64,000 nucleotides of DNA, from the NCBI GenBank assembly GCA_965223165.1, contig CBDCVQ010000011.1:62001-126000 (forward strand), given 5' to 3'. Source of the DNA: JABDMH01 sp965223165 (GTDB taxonomy: Bacteria; Bacteroidota; Bacteroidia; Chitinophagales; Saprospiraceae). A program made the position numbers and the translations under genes. Of this stretch, positions 9,775 to 17,730 are shown piece after piece. The notes under the pieces are model-generated. The model did not search any database. It was not told the origin of the DNA and saw nothing but the letters and a program-made list of their open reading frames with translations. Position 1 is the first letter of the stretch. Each line of letters begins with the position of its first letter.

Positions 9775-10470
9775 ATGTTTGACCATTCCATTAGAAGGTT
9801 TTTTAGCGACATGAGGACCGAACAAATTATCGAGCAGGTGGAAGAATACCAGAGAACCGGTAAACGGATCTTCGTTTCCTCCTCATTTCAGACCCACAGT
9901 ATACCCCTACTGCACATCCTTAGCCGAGCAGCGGTGGAGTTGGACGTACTGTTCATAAATACGGGGTTCCATTTTCCCGAGACGCTGACATTTAGGGATG
10001 AGGTGGCATCGCTACTGGGGCTGCAGCTCGTCGATGTGACTCCACAGGTGCCCAAAGTACAGCAGAAGGACAGATACGGGCAGTTCTTCTTTGTTTCTGA
10101 CCCCGACTATTGCTGCCACCTAAACAAGGTACAGCCGCTGGATCCCTACCTACGTCAGTATGATGTATGGATCTCCGGTGTGCGGGCAGACCAGAGCCAG
10201 GTCCGCAAGGCCATGCAGGTCGAAGAAGAGGCACCCCATGACACCCTGCGATTCCACCCGATGCTGGATTGGACGTCAAAGGATATCTACCAATATCGCC
10301 AAGCGCATGCACTGCCCGAGCACCCACTGGACAGCAAGGGTTACCTTAGCATTGGATGCGCCCCATGCAGTCGAAGATTTGATGCCACCGACGAACGATC
10401 CGCTCGATGGTTTGGCATGAATAAGTCGGAGTGTGGGCTGCACACCGAACTGATCAAGACGAATTCATGA
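9775..10470 (+). CDS. cysH: Phosphoadenylyl/adenylyl-sulfate reductase (iron-sulfur type)
   Basis: Reduces APS or PAPS to sulfite with thioredoxin or glutaredoxin as electron donor (assimilatory sulfate reduction, cytoplasm). The sequence shows VFSSSFQTHS-like substrate loop, LFINTGFHFPETL, the cysteine pairs DYCCH and CAPC that bind a [4Fe-4S] cluster in APS-type reductases, and the catalytic ECGLH near the C-terminus. I chose ATG 9775 (231 residues), which lies about 10 bases after GGAGGG; an in-frame GTG at 9757 is possible. The stop overlaps the start of the next gene (ATGA). No other sulfate-assimilation gene lies nearby. Confidence 0.9.
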   Translation: MFDHSIRRFFSDMRTEQIIEQVEEYQRTGKRIFVSSSFQTHSIPLLHILSRAAVELDVLFINTGFHFPETLTFRDEVASLLGLQLVDVTPQVPKVQQKDRYGQFFFVSDPDYCCHLNKVQPLDPYLRQYDVWISGVRADQSQVRKAMQVEEEAPHDTLRFHPMLDWTSKDIYQYRQAHALPEHPLDSKGYLSIGCAPCSRRFDATDERSARWFGMNKSECGLHTELIKTNS

Positions 10471-11387
10471 ATGTACTGATCACAGGAGGGGCCGGCTATG
10501 TCGGGACCGAGCTCGTCTATGCCCTGGAGCAAGAACCAGACGTGCGACAAGTGGTAGTCTATGACAACCTTAGTCGCCGCAATTACAACCTGCTCATCGG
10601 CCACGCCAAGCTCCAGCGGGACAAAGTCCGCTTTGTCCAAGGGGACATTTTGGACTCCCGTAAGCTCAAAGCTGAGGTGGAGGCGGCCGACATCATTTAC
10701 CATTTGGCGGCGAAAGTCACCACGCCTTTTGCCGATCACAATCCGCACGAATTTGACCAGGTGAATAACTGGGGGACAGCGGAACTCACCTACCTCGTGG
10801 AGCAGTCTAACGTCTCCAAACTGATCTATGCCAGCAGCGTCTCCGTCTATGGGGCTTCCCGAGAAGAGGCAGGCCTGGACAAGGTACTCAATCCCAGGAC
10901 GTTTTACGGCATTTCAAAAATGCATGCCGAGGAGTATGTCACTCGCCTCAGCGGCAGCAACACATCGGTATACGTGCTGCGGATGGGCAATGTCTACGGA
11001 TACAGCAAAAGCATGCGCTTTGACTCGGTGATCAACAAATTTATTTTTGAGGCTAATTTTGCCAATCGACTGAGAATATATGGCGACGGCAATCAGGCTC
11101 GGTCCTTCTTTCAGGTCGATCGGCTCAGTCAACTACTGAAGGAAGTAGCCCTCGGACGCTATCAACCAGGCACTTACAATCTGGTAGAGAACTCCTACTC
11201 GATCAACGAGATCGTGGATGTCCTAAAAGCACTATACCCCACCACAGAGATGGTCTACGTCAATCAAAATATGAAGATGCGCAGCCTGGTGGTGCAGCGA
11301 GATCCGAGAATCCCGACCCCGGCCTTGGAGGCAAAGGATCAATTGACTCACGACCTACAGGATTTTCGAAGTAGGTTTAGCTTTTGA
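10467..11387 (+). CDS. NAD-dependent epimerase/dehydratase (extended SDR)
   Basis: 306 residues from the ATG that overlaps the cysH stop by 4 bp. A Rossmann motif GGAGYVG (about residues 7-13) and the SDR catalytic YGISK motif with an upstream serine (SSVSVYG) are intact, and the length fits the nucleotide-sugar epimerase/dehydratase family. Substrate cannot be read from sequence. Its translational coupling to a sulfate-reduction gene suggests sulfur-linked sugar or lipid chemistry (for instance the SQD1-like branch of the family), but this is only inference. It converges with the broken MarR gene. Confidence 0.85.
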   Translation: MNVLITGGAGYVGTELVYALEQEPDVRQVVVYDNLSRRNYNLLIGHAKLQRDKVRFVQGDILDSRKLKAEVEAADIIYHLAAKVTTPFADHNPHEFDQVNNWGTAELTYLVEQSNVSKLIYASSVSVYGASREEAGLDKVLNPRTFYGISKMHAEEYVTRLSGSNTSVYVLRMGNVYGYSKSMRFDSVINKFIFEANFANRLRIYGDGNQARSFFQVDRLSQLLKEVALGRYQPGTYNLVENSYSINEIVDVLKALYPTTEMVYVNQNMKMRSLVVQRDPRIPTPALEAKDQLTHDLQDFRSRFSF

Positions 11388-11393
11388 GCGGAG

Positions 11394-11851
11394 CTAAACT
11401 TCCGCCGCCGCAAGATCCTTCATGCCCGTGATGATTTTGTCCAGGATAGCAATAAGATCGTCGACTTCCTCTTGATTCAACAATGCGATCATCCGATCGG
11501 CCATTTCAACCCGCATCTTTGTGAATAGGCTATATAAACAGACTGACCGTCATCATCTAGCAGAATCAACACCTTGCGCCGGTCACGCGGAGAAAAACCG
11601 CGTTTGAGGTAGCCATTCTCCACCATCTTGTCCACGATACTTGTGGCCGTACTCATGGGTATGTGGAGAAACTGCGCAATGCTGGACATAGAGACCTGAT
11701 CATGGTCTCCCACGTGAGATACCAAGTGTAGCTCGCGCACCCCCATATGATCCACGAGGTGAGCACAGCTTTCATCCACTTCTTTAAAAGCGACCATCAT
11801 AGCCTGCACCGACATCGCCAACTCTCTCGATTTTTCTGAGGAAAAAGTCAT
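11394..11851 (-). pseudogene. MarR family transcriptional regulator, frameshifted near the C-terminus
   Basis: Residues 1-~110 are a normal winged-helix MarR domain (FLHIPMSTATSIVDKMVENGYLKRGFSPRDRRKVLILLDDDG). The open frame then ends at 11489 after an unrelated tail (YSQRCGLKWPIG). In the neighbouring frame the expected last MarR helices continue without a stop from about 11535 to 11394 (SLFTKMRVEMADRMIALL, then EEVDDLIAILDKIITGMKDL). A single indel near 11530-11540 therefore splits the gene; repaired, it would be about 152 residues, normal for MarR. It may be a genuine recent mutation or an assembly error. Loss of the C-terminal dimerisation helix would probably abolish function. Confidence 0.8.
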
Positions 11852-12124
11852 CTCACTTCTGTTTTGGTACCGAAAAATACTGATTCTACACCTGTCAATC
11901 AGGTCGTCGGATCAGCCCTGTGCCACGTCGACAGCTAAAAGATACCGTGATCCTTCCGCGCTTGTTCAATCAGATGATCTCGCTTTTGATGTGCTCGGTG
12001 CCGCGACCTGAGCACGCTTGATATCCATCCTGTTACTGGTTGACAACGATCATGGCTCGTGCAGCAAAGAGTAAATAGTTTTATTTTGAATTCCATCAAC
12101 CAAGAATCACAATTAGGCACGTTT

Positions 12125-12610
12125 ATGAAGCTGATGAAAGAGTCCTTTGGCAAGAGCTACTATCCCGAGCGCACATTCGCCTACATTCGTCACGTAGGCC
12201 CCTATGCCGGCGATACGGCACTATTCCAACGATTGTTTGGGGAGGTGATGGAGTGGATGCAGCGCGAATCCCTCTTTACTCCCAACACAGAGACCATCAC
12301 GATCTACCACGACAATCCCGACTCGACACCGCCCGAAAAGCAACGCATCAGTGTGGGTTTTACGGTACCGGAAAAGACACGTGGAGAAGGTGACATTCAG
12401 ATCATGAAGATCCCACCGGGTCACTATGCCACCGGCCGCTTCGAAATCGGTCCAAGCGAGTACCCGCAGGCGTGGGAAGCGATGTTTGACTACATCTGCG
12501 ACGAGGCATTCACTATTTACGACGGCCTGATGTACGAGTCCTACCGGAGCGATCCTCGCAACCACCCGGAGGGCAAACATCTGGTCGACATCTGCATCGC
12601 CGTCCGATGA
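12125..12610 (+). CDS. GyrI-like small-molecule binding domain protein
   Basis: A stand-alone GyrI/SbmC-type effector-binding domain, as found at the C-terminus of AraC-type regulators: ERTFAYIRHVGPYAG, TITIYHDNPDSTP, IPPGHYATGRFEIGPSEYPQAWEAMF, HPEGKHLVDICIAV. These domains bind hydrophobic small molecules or act as gyrase inhibitors. A GTG at 12059 is also open, but ATG 12125 begins at the domain boundary (161 residues). No DNA-binding domain precedes it; the ~200 bases upstream contain no helix-turn-helix remnant that I can see. Confidence 0.8.
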   Translation: MKLMKESFGKSYYPERTFAYIRHVGPYAGDTALFQRLFGEVMEWMQRESLFTPNTETITIYHDNPDSTPPEKQRISVGFTVPEKTRGEGDIQIMKIPPGHYATGRFEIGPSEYPQAWEAMFDYICDEAFTIYDGLMYESYRSDPRNHPEGKHLVDICIAVR

Positions 12611-12625
12611 TGTGATAGTCTCCTA

Positions 12626-13165
12626 CTATTTACGTGACAGCCACCAGCCGAGCCATCCACCGACCAGACCCCACTGCACCACATTATCTATCAGTTCGGG
12701 AATGCTGTTGGTCTCAAACCAGATGCTCTCAATATAGTTGGCCGTGAGATAGGACATGACGCCCACGGCCAGCGCGACCAGCACGGATGTCTGCATGTTG
12801 AGGTCAGCGATCTTTCCCAGGATGAAGCACAAGAGAAAGGCAGCCACCAGATCAGCGATGAGTCCTCTAAACATGTTCATGCCCATGCTCATGTCCAGCG
12901 CTTCGTGATAGTCGATGGTCGCCCATGCTTTGCCTACATAGGGCTCCATCATGGATTCACGATCCGCCTGACTGGTACCGGAGGGTACATTGGGTAGGAA
13001 GTAGCTCCCCTCTTCCAGTTTGTCGCTTAGCATGGACAGAATCTCGTCTTGATCTCCCGTGTACTGGAGGTTGGACTCATGGATGCCCAGAAAGCTCCAG
13101 GACAAAAATTGCCAGATAAACAAGATCAGGCCGCCCACCAGGGTGCCAATTAACGTCTTTTTCAT
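12626..13165 (-). CDS. Membrane protein of unknown function
   Basis: 179 residues, not recognised by name. An N-terminal helix (LIGTLVGGLILFIWQFLSW) is followed by an extracytoplasmic loop of ~75 residues containing YVGKAWATIDYHEAL, and then two or three helices (LIADLVAAFLLCFILG, SVLVALAVGVMSYLTANYI, VVQWGLVGGWLGWWLS). The initiator MKKTL and a compact design make it a convincing gene. It converges with the GyrI-like gene, leaving a gap of 15 bp. Confidence 0.7.
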   Translation of the reverse strand: MKKTLIGTLVGGLILFIWQFLSWSFLGIHESNLQYTGDQDEILSMLSDKLEEGSYFLPNVPSGTSQADRESMMEPYVGKAWATIDYHEALDMSMGMNMFRGLIADLVAAFLLCFILGKIADLNMQTSVLVALAVGVMSYLTANYIESIWFETNSIPELIDNVVQWGLVGGWLGWWLSRK

Positions 13166-13336
13166 GGTTTTTCATTTTAGTGTAAAAACTGCCGTGCCCG
13201 GTCCGATGGCCGGCATTGTCTCCTCCAAAAGATACCAAAAAAAGCATCCATGTGATGGAGCTACGGGAGGTTTCTTACACCAGAATAAATAGGGCAATGG
13301 TGGACAAACGGGTCTTCTGGACGCTAGGGTGCGCGG

Positions 13337-14392
13337 TCACTCACCTCGACATCCGCTACTAAAGCCAGTGGCATCAAAGCTGGTACGTAGAAAGCCGCGT
13401 CCCGAGTCATGGTCAGCGACAATCACCAGTTCGTTGATACCACTACCGTCGCGCTTGGGCGTACAATACTCAAACAGGTAGTAGCTATTGGCCTCCGAGA
13501 ATACCTGTGCAGCCGCCTCGGAAAACTTCTGCTGAAGCTCCTCTTTGTCCGCGGCAAAGATGTGGCTGGTTTTTCCGACCGCCTGTAAGACGTCCTGATC
13601 GATCTCATCGCCCAACCCGATCGTGTAGAAGCCGATGTTGGGGTCTGCATTTTGGATCGCACCCAGCGCTTGCTCCTTGGAGTAACGCGCCGCTTGATCG
13701 GTCCCATCCGTAAAGATCACCACCGAGGACGCAGCAATGATGTCTTGCTCGACAAACTCGTTGAGCCGCTGATGCGCCAGTTGAGACGACTTAATGACCG
13801 CACCATACAGGTCAGTGGAGGGATCGGAGCTGATATTGGGTGTAATTTCGTCAATGGCCTGGTGCAATTTCTCTTTGTCACTTTCAAAATCTACCAGTGG
13901 ATGGAGTTTGTTTTCGCCGTCAAACCACCAAATACCGACATGATAGGACTCACTACCCGCCTCCACGATGATATTGTCGATGAAGCTTTTGCTGGCATCC
14001 TTCAACTCCTGCAGGCTACTCCCAATCACACTGCCGCTAAAGTCGAGCACTAGCAAGGTATTGTAACTAAATATTTGCGACTTAGAGTTGATATCCGCAA
14101 AGGACTCGTTATTACTGATCTTTCTGAAACAGTCGTCGTTACGCCCCATCTCATACACCGTAAAATTGGAGGCCTCCAAGGTGGAAATACCCCTCCCCTT
14201 TTTATCGTCTACCTTAAAAAAAACGGAAACCTTACCAGGCAACCGGCTAAACTCCTCCTGTATGGAGAGGCTCAGGTCGTTGTATCTGAAATTCTTACAA
14301 GGCTCTTTATCAATCGGATCGGATTTGCTGCACGAAAATAGCAGACAAATAGCGACAAGGACGCCACCCATGAAGTGATAGACTCTGTTCAT
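13337..14392 (-). CDS. von Willebrand factor A domain lipoprotein
   Basis: 351 residues with a lipoprotein signal (VAICLLFSC, Cys21). After an N-terminal beta-rich segment (~25-105) a VWA domain begins with LLVLDFSGSVIGSS, which keeps the DxSxS part of the metal-ion-dependent adhesion site; VVIFTDGTDQAA provides the later aspartate. Such proteins are surface-anchored and mediate protein-protein or metal-dependent contacts. The gene is followed at its 5' side by low-complexity repeats, and its own function is unknown. Confidence 0.82.
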   Translation of the reverse strand: MNRVYHFMGGVLVAICLLFSCSKSDPIDKEPCKNFRYNDLSLSIQEEFSRLPGKVSVFFKVDDKKGRGISTLEASNFTVYEMGRNDDCFRKISNNESFADINSKSQIFSYNTLLVLDFSGSVIGSSLQELKDASKSFIDNIIVEAGSESYHVGIWWFDGENKLHPLVDFESDKEKLHQAIDEITPNISSDPSTDLYGAVIKSSQLAHQRLNEFVEQDIIAASSVVIFTDGTDQAARYSKEQALGAIQNADPNIGFYTIGLGDEIDQDVLQAVGKTSHIFAADKEELQQKFSEAAAQVFSEANSYYLFEYCTPKRDGSGINELVIVADHDSGRGFLRTSFDATGFSSGCRGE

Positions 14393-14484
14393 GTTAAAAT
14401 CGGTTTGTCAGGTAAATCTCTAACCTTCAATACACGACATTTTAACATTTGTTATTATATGTCCGGGAGAATTTTAACAAAAAA

Positions 14485-14570
14485 AGGTTGGGAGGAGTTC
14501 GGAGTTCAGGAGTTAGGGAGTTCCGAGTTCCGAGTTCAGGAGTTCAGGAGTTAGGGAGTTGGCGGGTGGC
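14485..14570. repeat. Short degenerate GGAGTTCCGAGTTC repeats
   Basis: A run of 7-8 bp words (GGAGTTC, GAGTTCC, AGGAGTTAG) upstream of the 94-bp array. It resembles the GAGTTCC words of the 16-bp repeats elsewhere in the window. It encodes nothing. Confidence 0.6.
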
Positions 14571-14579
14571 GGTTTGTTG

Positions 14580-15200
14580 GGTATACGCGTCATACAGATC
14601 ATCTGCAAACTTTGCGTCCTCTGCGAAAACCTTAGCGTCCTCTGCGGTGAATACGCATGCGGGTGGCGGGGTAAGACCAATGGCGAGTGCAAGAGCCATA
14701 CATCTTTGCGTCCGCTGCGAGAACCCTAGCGTCCGCTGCGGTGAATACGCAGGCTGATGGCGGGGTAAGACCAAGGGCGAGTGCAAGTGCCATACATCTT
14801 TGCGTCCGCTGCGAGAACCCTAGCGTCCGCTGCGGTGAATACGCATGCGGGTGGCAGGGTAAGACCAAGGGCGAGTGCAAGAGCCATACATCTCTGCGTC
14901 CGCTGCGAAAACCTTAGCGTCCGCTGCGGTGAATACGCATGCAGGTGGTGGGGTAAGACCAAGGGCGAGTGCAAGAGCCACACATCTTTGCGTCCGCTGC
15001 GAAAACCTTAGCGTCCTCTGCGGTGAATACGCATGCGGGTGGCGGGGTAAGACCAAGGGCGAGTGCAAGAGCCACACATCTTTGCGTCCGCTGCGAAAAC
15101 CTTAGCGTCCTCTGCGGTGAATACGCATGCGGGTGGCGGGGTAAGACCAAGGGCGAGTGCAAGAGCCATACATCTTTGCGTCCGCTGCGGTAAAAAAGTA
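14580..15200. repeat. 94-bp tandem repeat array, about six and a half copies
   Basis: A unit of 94 bp is repeated about six and a half times with a few substitutions per copy. Its landmarks are CATCTTTGCGTCCGCTGCG, CCTTAGCGTCCTCTGCGG, TGAATACGCATGCGGGTGG and GTAAGACCAAGGGCGAGTG. Because 94 is not a multiple of three, each copy continues in a new frame and yields overlapping spurious frames on both strands (PRASARAIHLCVRCENP; HRRGR-type reverse peptides). The GCGTCCTCTGCGG core resembles a dispersed intergenic word known from many bacterial genomes. I see no gene, terminator or spacer variation typical of CRISPR. Confidence 0.9.
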
Positions 15201-15276
15201 TGCAGGTTGCGGACCTGGAATGTCTCCGGGGGGGAAGTGAATAGGGAGCACACTGGATGGGCACCCCCTCATGCTC

Positions 15277-15723
15277 TTAATGAATTTCGATCGTTTTGGC
15301 GGTCGCCTTTTCAATTGCTCGTTTGCGTACCGACAGCTTGAGAATGCCGTTGTTGTACTTCGCCTCGACCGAATCGGGATCTACGTGGTCCGGCAAAGAA
15401 AACGTGCGCCTGAACCTGTGGTAGCTAAACTCCCTTCGAGTATAGTCATCCTCTTTGGTCTCACCACTCTCCTCCTTCTCGACGGAGATACTGAGGATTC
15501 CATTCTCTACCTCGACCTGAAAATCGTCCTTGTCCATGCCGGGCACGGCCACCTCGATATCAAATCTATCTTCGCCATCTTTAATGTTGACCGCGGGTGA
15601 GTACCGATGGGGAGCATGTAGCCAATCGTGCTCAAAAAATTTGTCGGCGCCCCAAAAGTCATCAAGTAAATTTCTGAAGCCGTAGAGCAACGGCTTTCCA
15701 TTGTTCTTTTTTACAGGTTTCAT
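15277..15723 (-). CDS. Hsp20/alpha-crystallin family small heat shock protein
   Basis: 148 residues. The alpha-crystallin domain spans about 40-140: PAVNIKDGEDRFDIEVAVPG, EVENGILSISVEKEE, FSYHRFRRTFSLPDHVD and the conserved A-x3-N-G-I-L near VEAKYNNGILKLSV. It is an ATP-independent holdase that keeps unfolding proteins soluble. Its likely operon partner is the coiled-coil protein at 15793-16224 (70 bp apart, same strand). Small Hsps of this type are typical members of low-oxygen dormancy regulons; I do not find the paired operator directly in front of it. Confidence 0.93.
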   Translation of the reverse strand: MKPVKKNNGKPLLYGFRNLLDDFWGADKFFEHDWLHAPHRYSPAVNIKDGEDRFDIEVAVPGMDKDDFQVEVENGILSISVEKEESGETKEDDYTRREFSYHRFRRTFSLPDHVDPDSVEAKYNNGILKLSVRKRAIEKATAKTIEIH

Positions 15724-15792
15724 CTCTTACGATTTTTATATAGAATTAGTTTTACCAATACGTCACCGACGGCCTTGGGGCTCTGTCGCCGA

Positions 15793-16224
15793 TTAAACGA
15801 TGGTCACGGGATAGGCCTCGATCATCTGTTCCAGTACGCGCATCTTTAGTTCACCATACTGATCCATCAAGGCTTTGACCTGTCGCTTCATTTCAGATAT
15901 CTGACTTGGCCCGAATGTCGACTCACCGGCGGGAAAACCAGATTGCATTTCCTTCAGCTGATGGCGACAGTCCGACATCCGCACGTCCACCAGTTGTGTG
16001 AGTTGCATCCGCAGTTGACTGACTCGAGGCCTAGGCTGGGACCATCCAGTGGTACTAAGCGCGATCAATTGCTGCAGTAAACCGGCCTCCTGCTTACAGC
16101 GCTCCAAAATCGCCGACCACTTCTCCAGCAACCTTCGATCGGGGGCCGTGGTAGGCCTGAGATAGCTCGTCACCTCCACCTCCGCCGCCGTTGGCGATCT
16201 GACTTCATTAATGGGCATCATCAT
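15793..16224 (-). CDS. Hypothetical helical protein
   Basis: 143 residues, not recognised. Mostly helical with heptad-like segments (LLEKWSAILERCKQEAGLLQQLIAL, ISEMKRQVKALMDQYGELKMRVLEQMIE), soluble, no signal peptide. It lies upstream of hsp20 on the same strand and may be co-transcribed with it. The context of stress genes and a receiver-CRP regulator on the other side suggests a stress role only by association. Confidence 0.6.
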   Translation of the reverse strand: MMMPINEVRSPTAAEVEVTSYLRPTTAPDRRLLEKWSAILERCKQEAGLLQQLIALSTTGWSQPRPRVSQLRMQLTQLVDVRMSDCRHQLKEMQSGFPAGESTFGPSQISEMKRQVKALMDQYGELKMRVLEQMIEAYPVTIV

Positions 16225-16529
16225 GGCAATACGCTTTAATTTCCTAAGAAATAAGTCCGCTCATGCACTTGAGGCACCGGGCTTGGTACGGCCAAAGGGT
16301 ATCGTGTCAGGGGGAGGTTGGCCTCCAGATGCCCTAACCTTAACACCTGGAGGAACCTCAATCTAAAAAACCATGTCTCGCTACATCTGCGGCTCCATGC
16401 ATCTCGCACGGGGCCCGCAGCATATTTTTTTCCGCAAGTCCAGCGATAAACTTTGCCACCGGTTTGGTCACTGATTTGGCCGGCACCTGCTTCTACGGCG
16501 CAAGATCAGATATCAGACGGCCTTGTAAA

Positions 16530-16565
16530 ATGATAGACATCACTCATGGGCATGATTCACCACTC
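16530..16565. promoter_or_regulatory. FNR-type operator pair, 22 bp apart (second site degenerate)
   Basis: ATGAT-agac-ATCAC at 16530-16543, one mismatch from a perfect palindrome, followed exactly 22 bp later by ATGAT at 16552 whose second half (CACTC) is lost. It lies about 120 bp before the receiver-CRP gene that starts at 16684 and could serve that gene or the divergent helical protein/hsp20 genes. Confidence 0.5.
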
Positions 16566-16683
16566 TTCCCATGCTGTACGCAGCGGGATTGCTGCTCTGA
16601 TGATGGTCATGGAGACAATTGACAGGTGTCATTTTGATCGGTCCACCGCCCCAGTATCTTGTGCCATCTCACGGCGATGCAAC

Positions 16684-17730
16684 ATGAGCAACAATAGTGT
16701 GCTGCTGATCGAGCCGGACCGTAAAACGGCAGACAGCGTTAGGGAAATTCTGGAATTGTCCGGATATCAGGTCGTCACCGAGCATGCCGGCCTGGCTGGC
16801 AAGGCGAGAGCACTCCTTCCGGATACGAGCTTGGTTTTGTGTAGTGCGCAGTTGCCCGATATCGATCCGTACGCTATTTTGGATGCCATCCGACTATCCC
16901 CCCCCCGACGGCACATCCCCTTCCTACTGCTCATCGACAAGGCTTACAAGGTCGCATTCCGAAAAGGCATGGATCTGGGAGCCGACGACTTTATCACAAA
17001 GCCCTGTGACGCGGTCGAGCTCATCGATGTCGTGGCCTTGCGGCTCGCTAAGGCAGCTCGGATAGCCGAAAAAATGGCTCTCACCGACGCCCCCGAACTA
17101 AATCCGCAAAAAGGCAAGGATGTGCTTCTCCAGGCCCTTAGCCAGCAGACACTCGAATTCTTTCAACCGCGGGACTATTTGTATCGGGAAGGCCAGACGC
17201 CGAGGCATCTGTATCATATCGAAGATGGTCAGGTCAAGGTCTTCCGCACCAACGAAATCGGAAAGGACTTTGTCATTCGCGTCCATGGTCCCGGCAGCAT
17301 CTTCGGTCATCAAGCTTTGATCGAGGGCAAAGCCCATCGCGTCAACGCTGTAGCGATCGAACCTTCCCAAATACGCCTCTTACCCCAGGATGCTTTCCTT
17401 CGGCTCCTAGCTGAAGACGCGGATCTGTACCGCTACCTGATCGGTAGGCTGGCTGACGACATGTGTCACTATGAGGGCAAAATGTTAAGCATCGCCTACG
17501 ACTCCGTGCGCAAGCGTATTGCCACCGCGCTGCTTGAACTCTATCATCGAGAGGGTATCCCTGACCCGACCATTGCCTTGCTCCGCGAGGACCTGTCCAA
17601 TATGGTCGGCACGGCCAAAGAGTCGGTCTCCAGAACCCTCAGCGAGTTCAAGTCCGAGCAACTGATCGACTTGGATAGCGGGACCATCACCATTCTTCAT
17701 GAGGATAAGCTGGCGAAATTGATTAATTGA
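16684..17730 (+). CDS. Receiver-CRP/FNR regulator with degenerate receiver
   Basis: 348 residues from ATG 16684; the frame is open further upstream, but homology to the second regulator (38748-39800) begins here. Residues ~5-120 are a receiver fold, yet the phosphoacceptor position is Ser54 (LVLCSAQLPD where the paralogue has LILCDVMMPE), and the conserved Thr/Ser of the switch is also lost (LLLIDKA against IFLTAKT); FITKP keeps the lysine. A cyclic-nucleotide-type sensor (YREGQTPRHLYHIEDGQVKVF) and a winged helix with recognition helix AKESVSRTLSEF (ExxSR, as in FNR) follow. No cysteine cluster for Fe-S is present. It probably acts without phosphorylation. The 16-bp repeat array begins right after its stop. 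Confidence 0.88.
   Translation: MSNNSVLLIEPDRKTADSVREILELSGYQVVTEHAGLAGKARALLPDTSLVLCSAQLPDIDPYAILDAIRLSPPRRHIPFLLLIDKAYKVAFRKGMDLGADDFITKPCDAVELIDVVALRLAKAARIAEKMALTDAPELNPQKGKDVLLQALSQQTLEFFQPRDYLYREGQTPRHLYHIEDGQVKVFRTNEIGKDFVIRVHGPGSIFGHQALIEGKAHRVNAVAIEPSQIRLLPQDAFLRLLAEDADLYRYLIGRLADDMCHYEGKMLSIAYDSVRKRIATALLELYHREGIPDPTIALLREDLSNMVGTAKESVSRTLSEFKSEQLIDLDSGTITILHEDKLAKLIN

Noticed and set aside
14449..15341. Series of overlapping 70-110 codon frames on both strands
   Set aside because: They are produced by the 94-bp tandem repeat read in successive frames and encode the same repetitive peptides.
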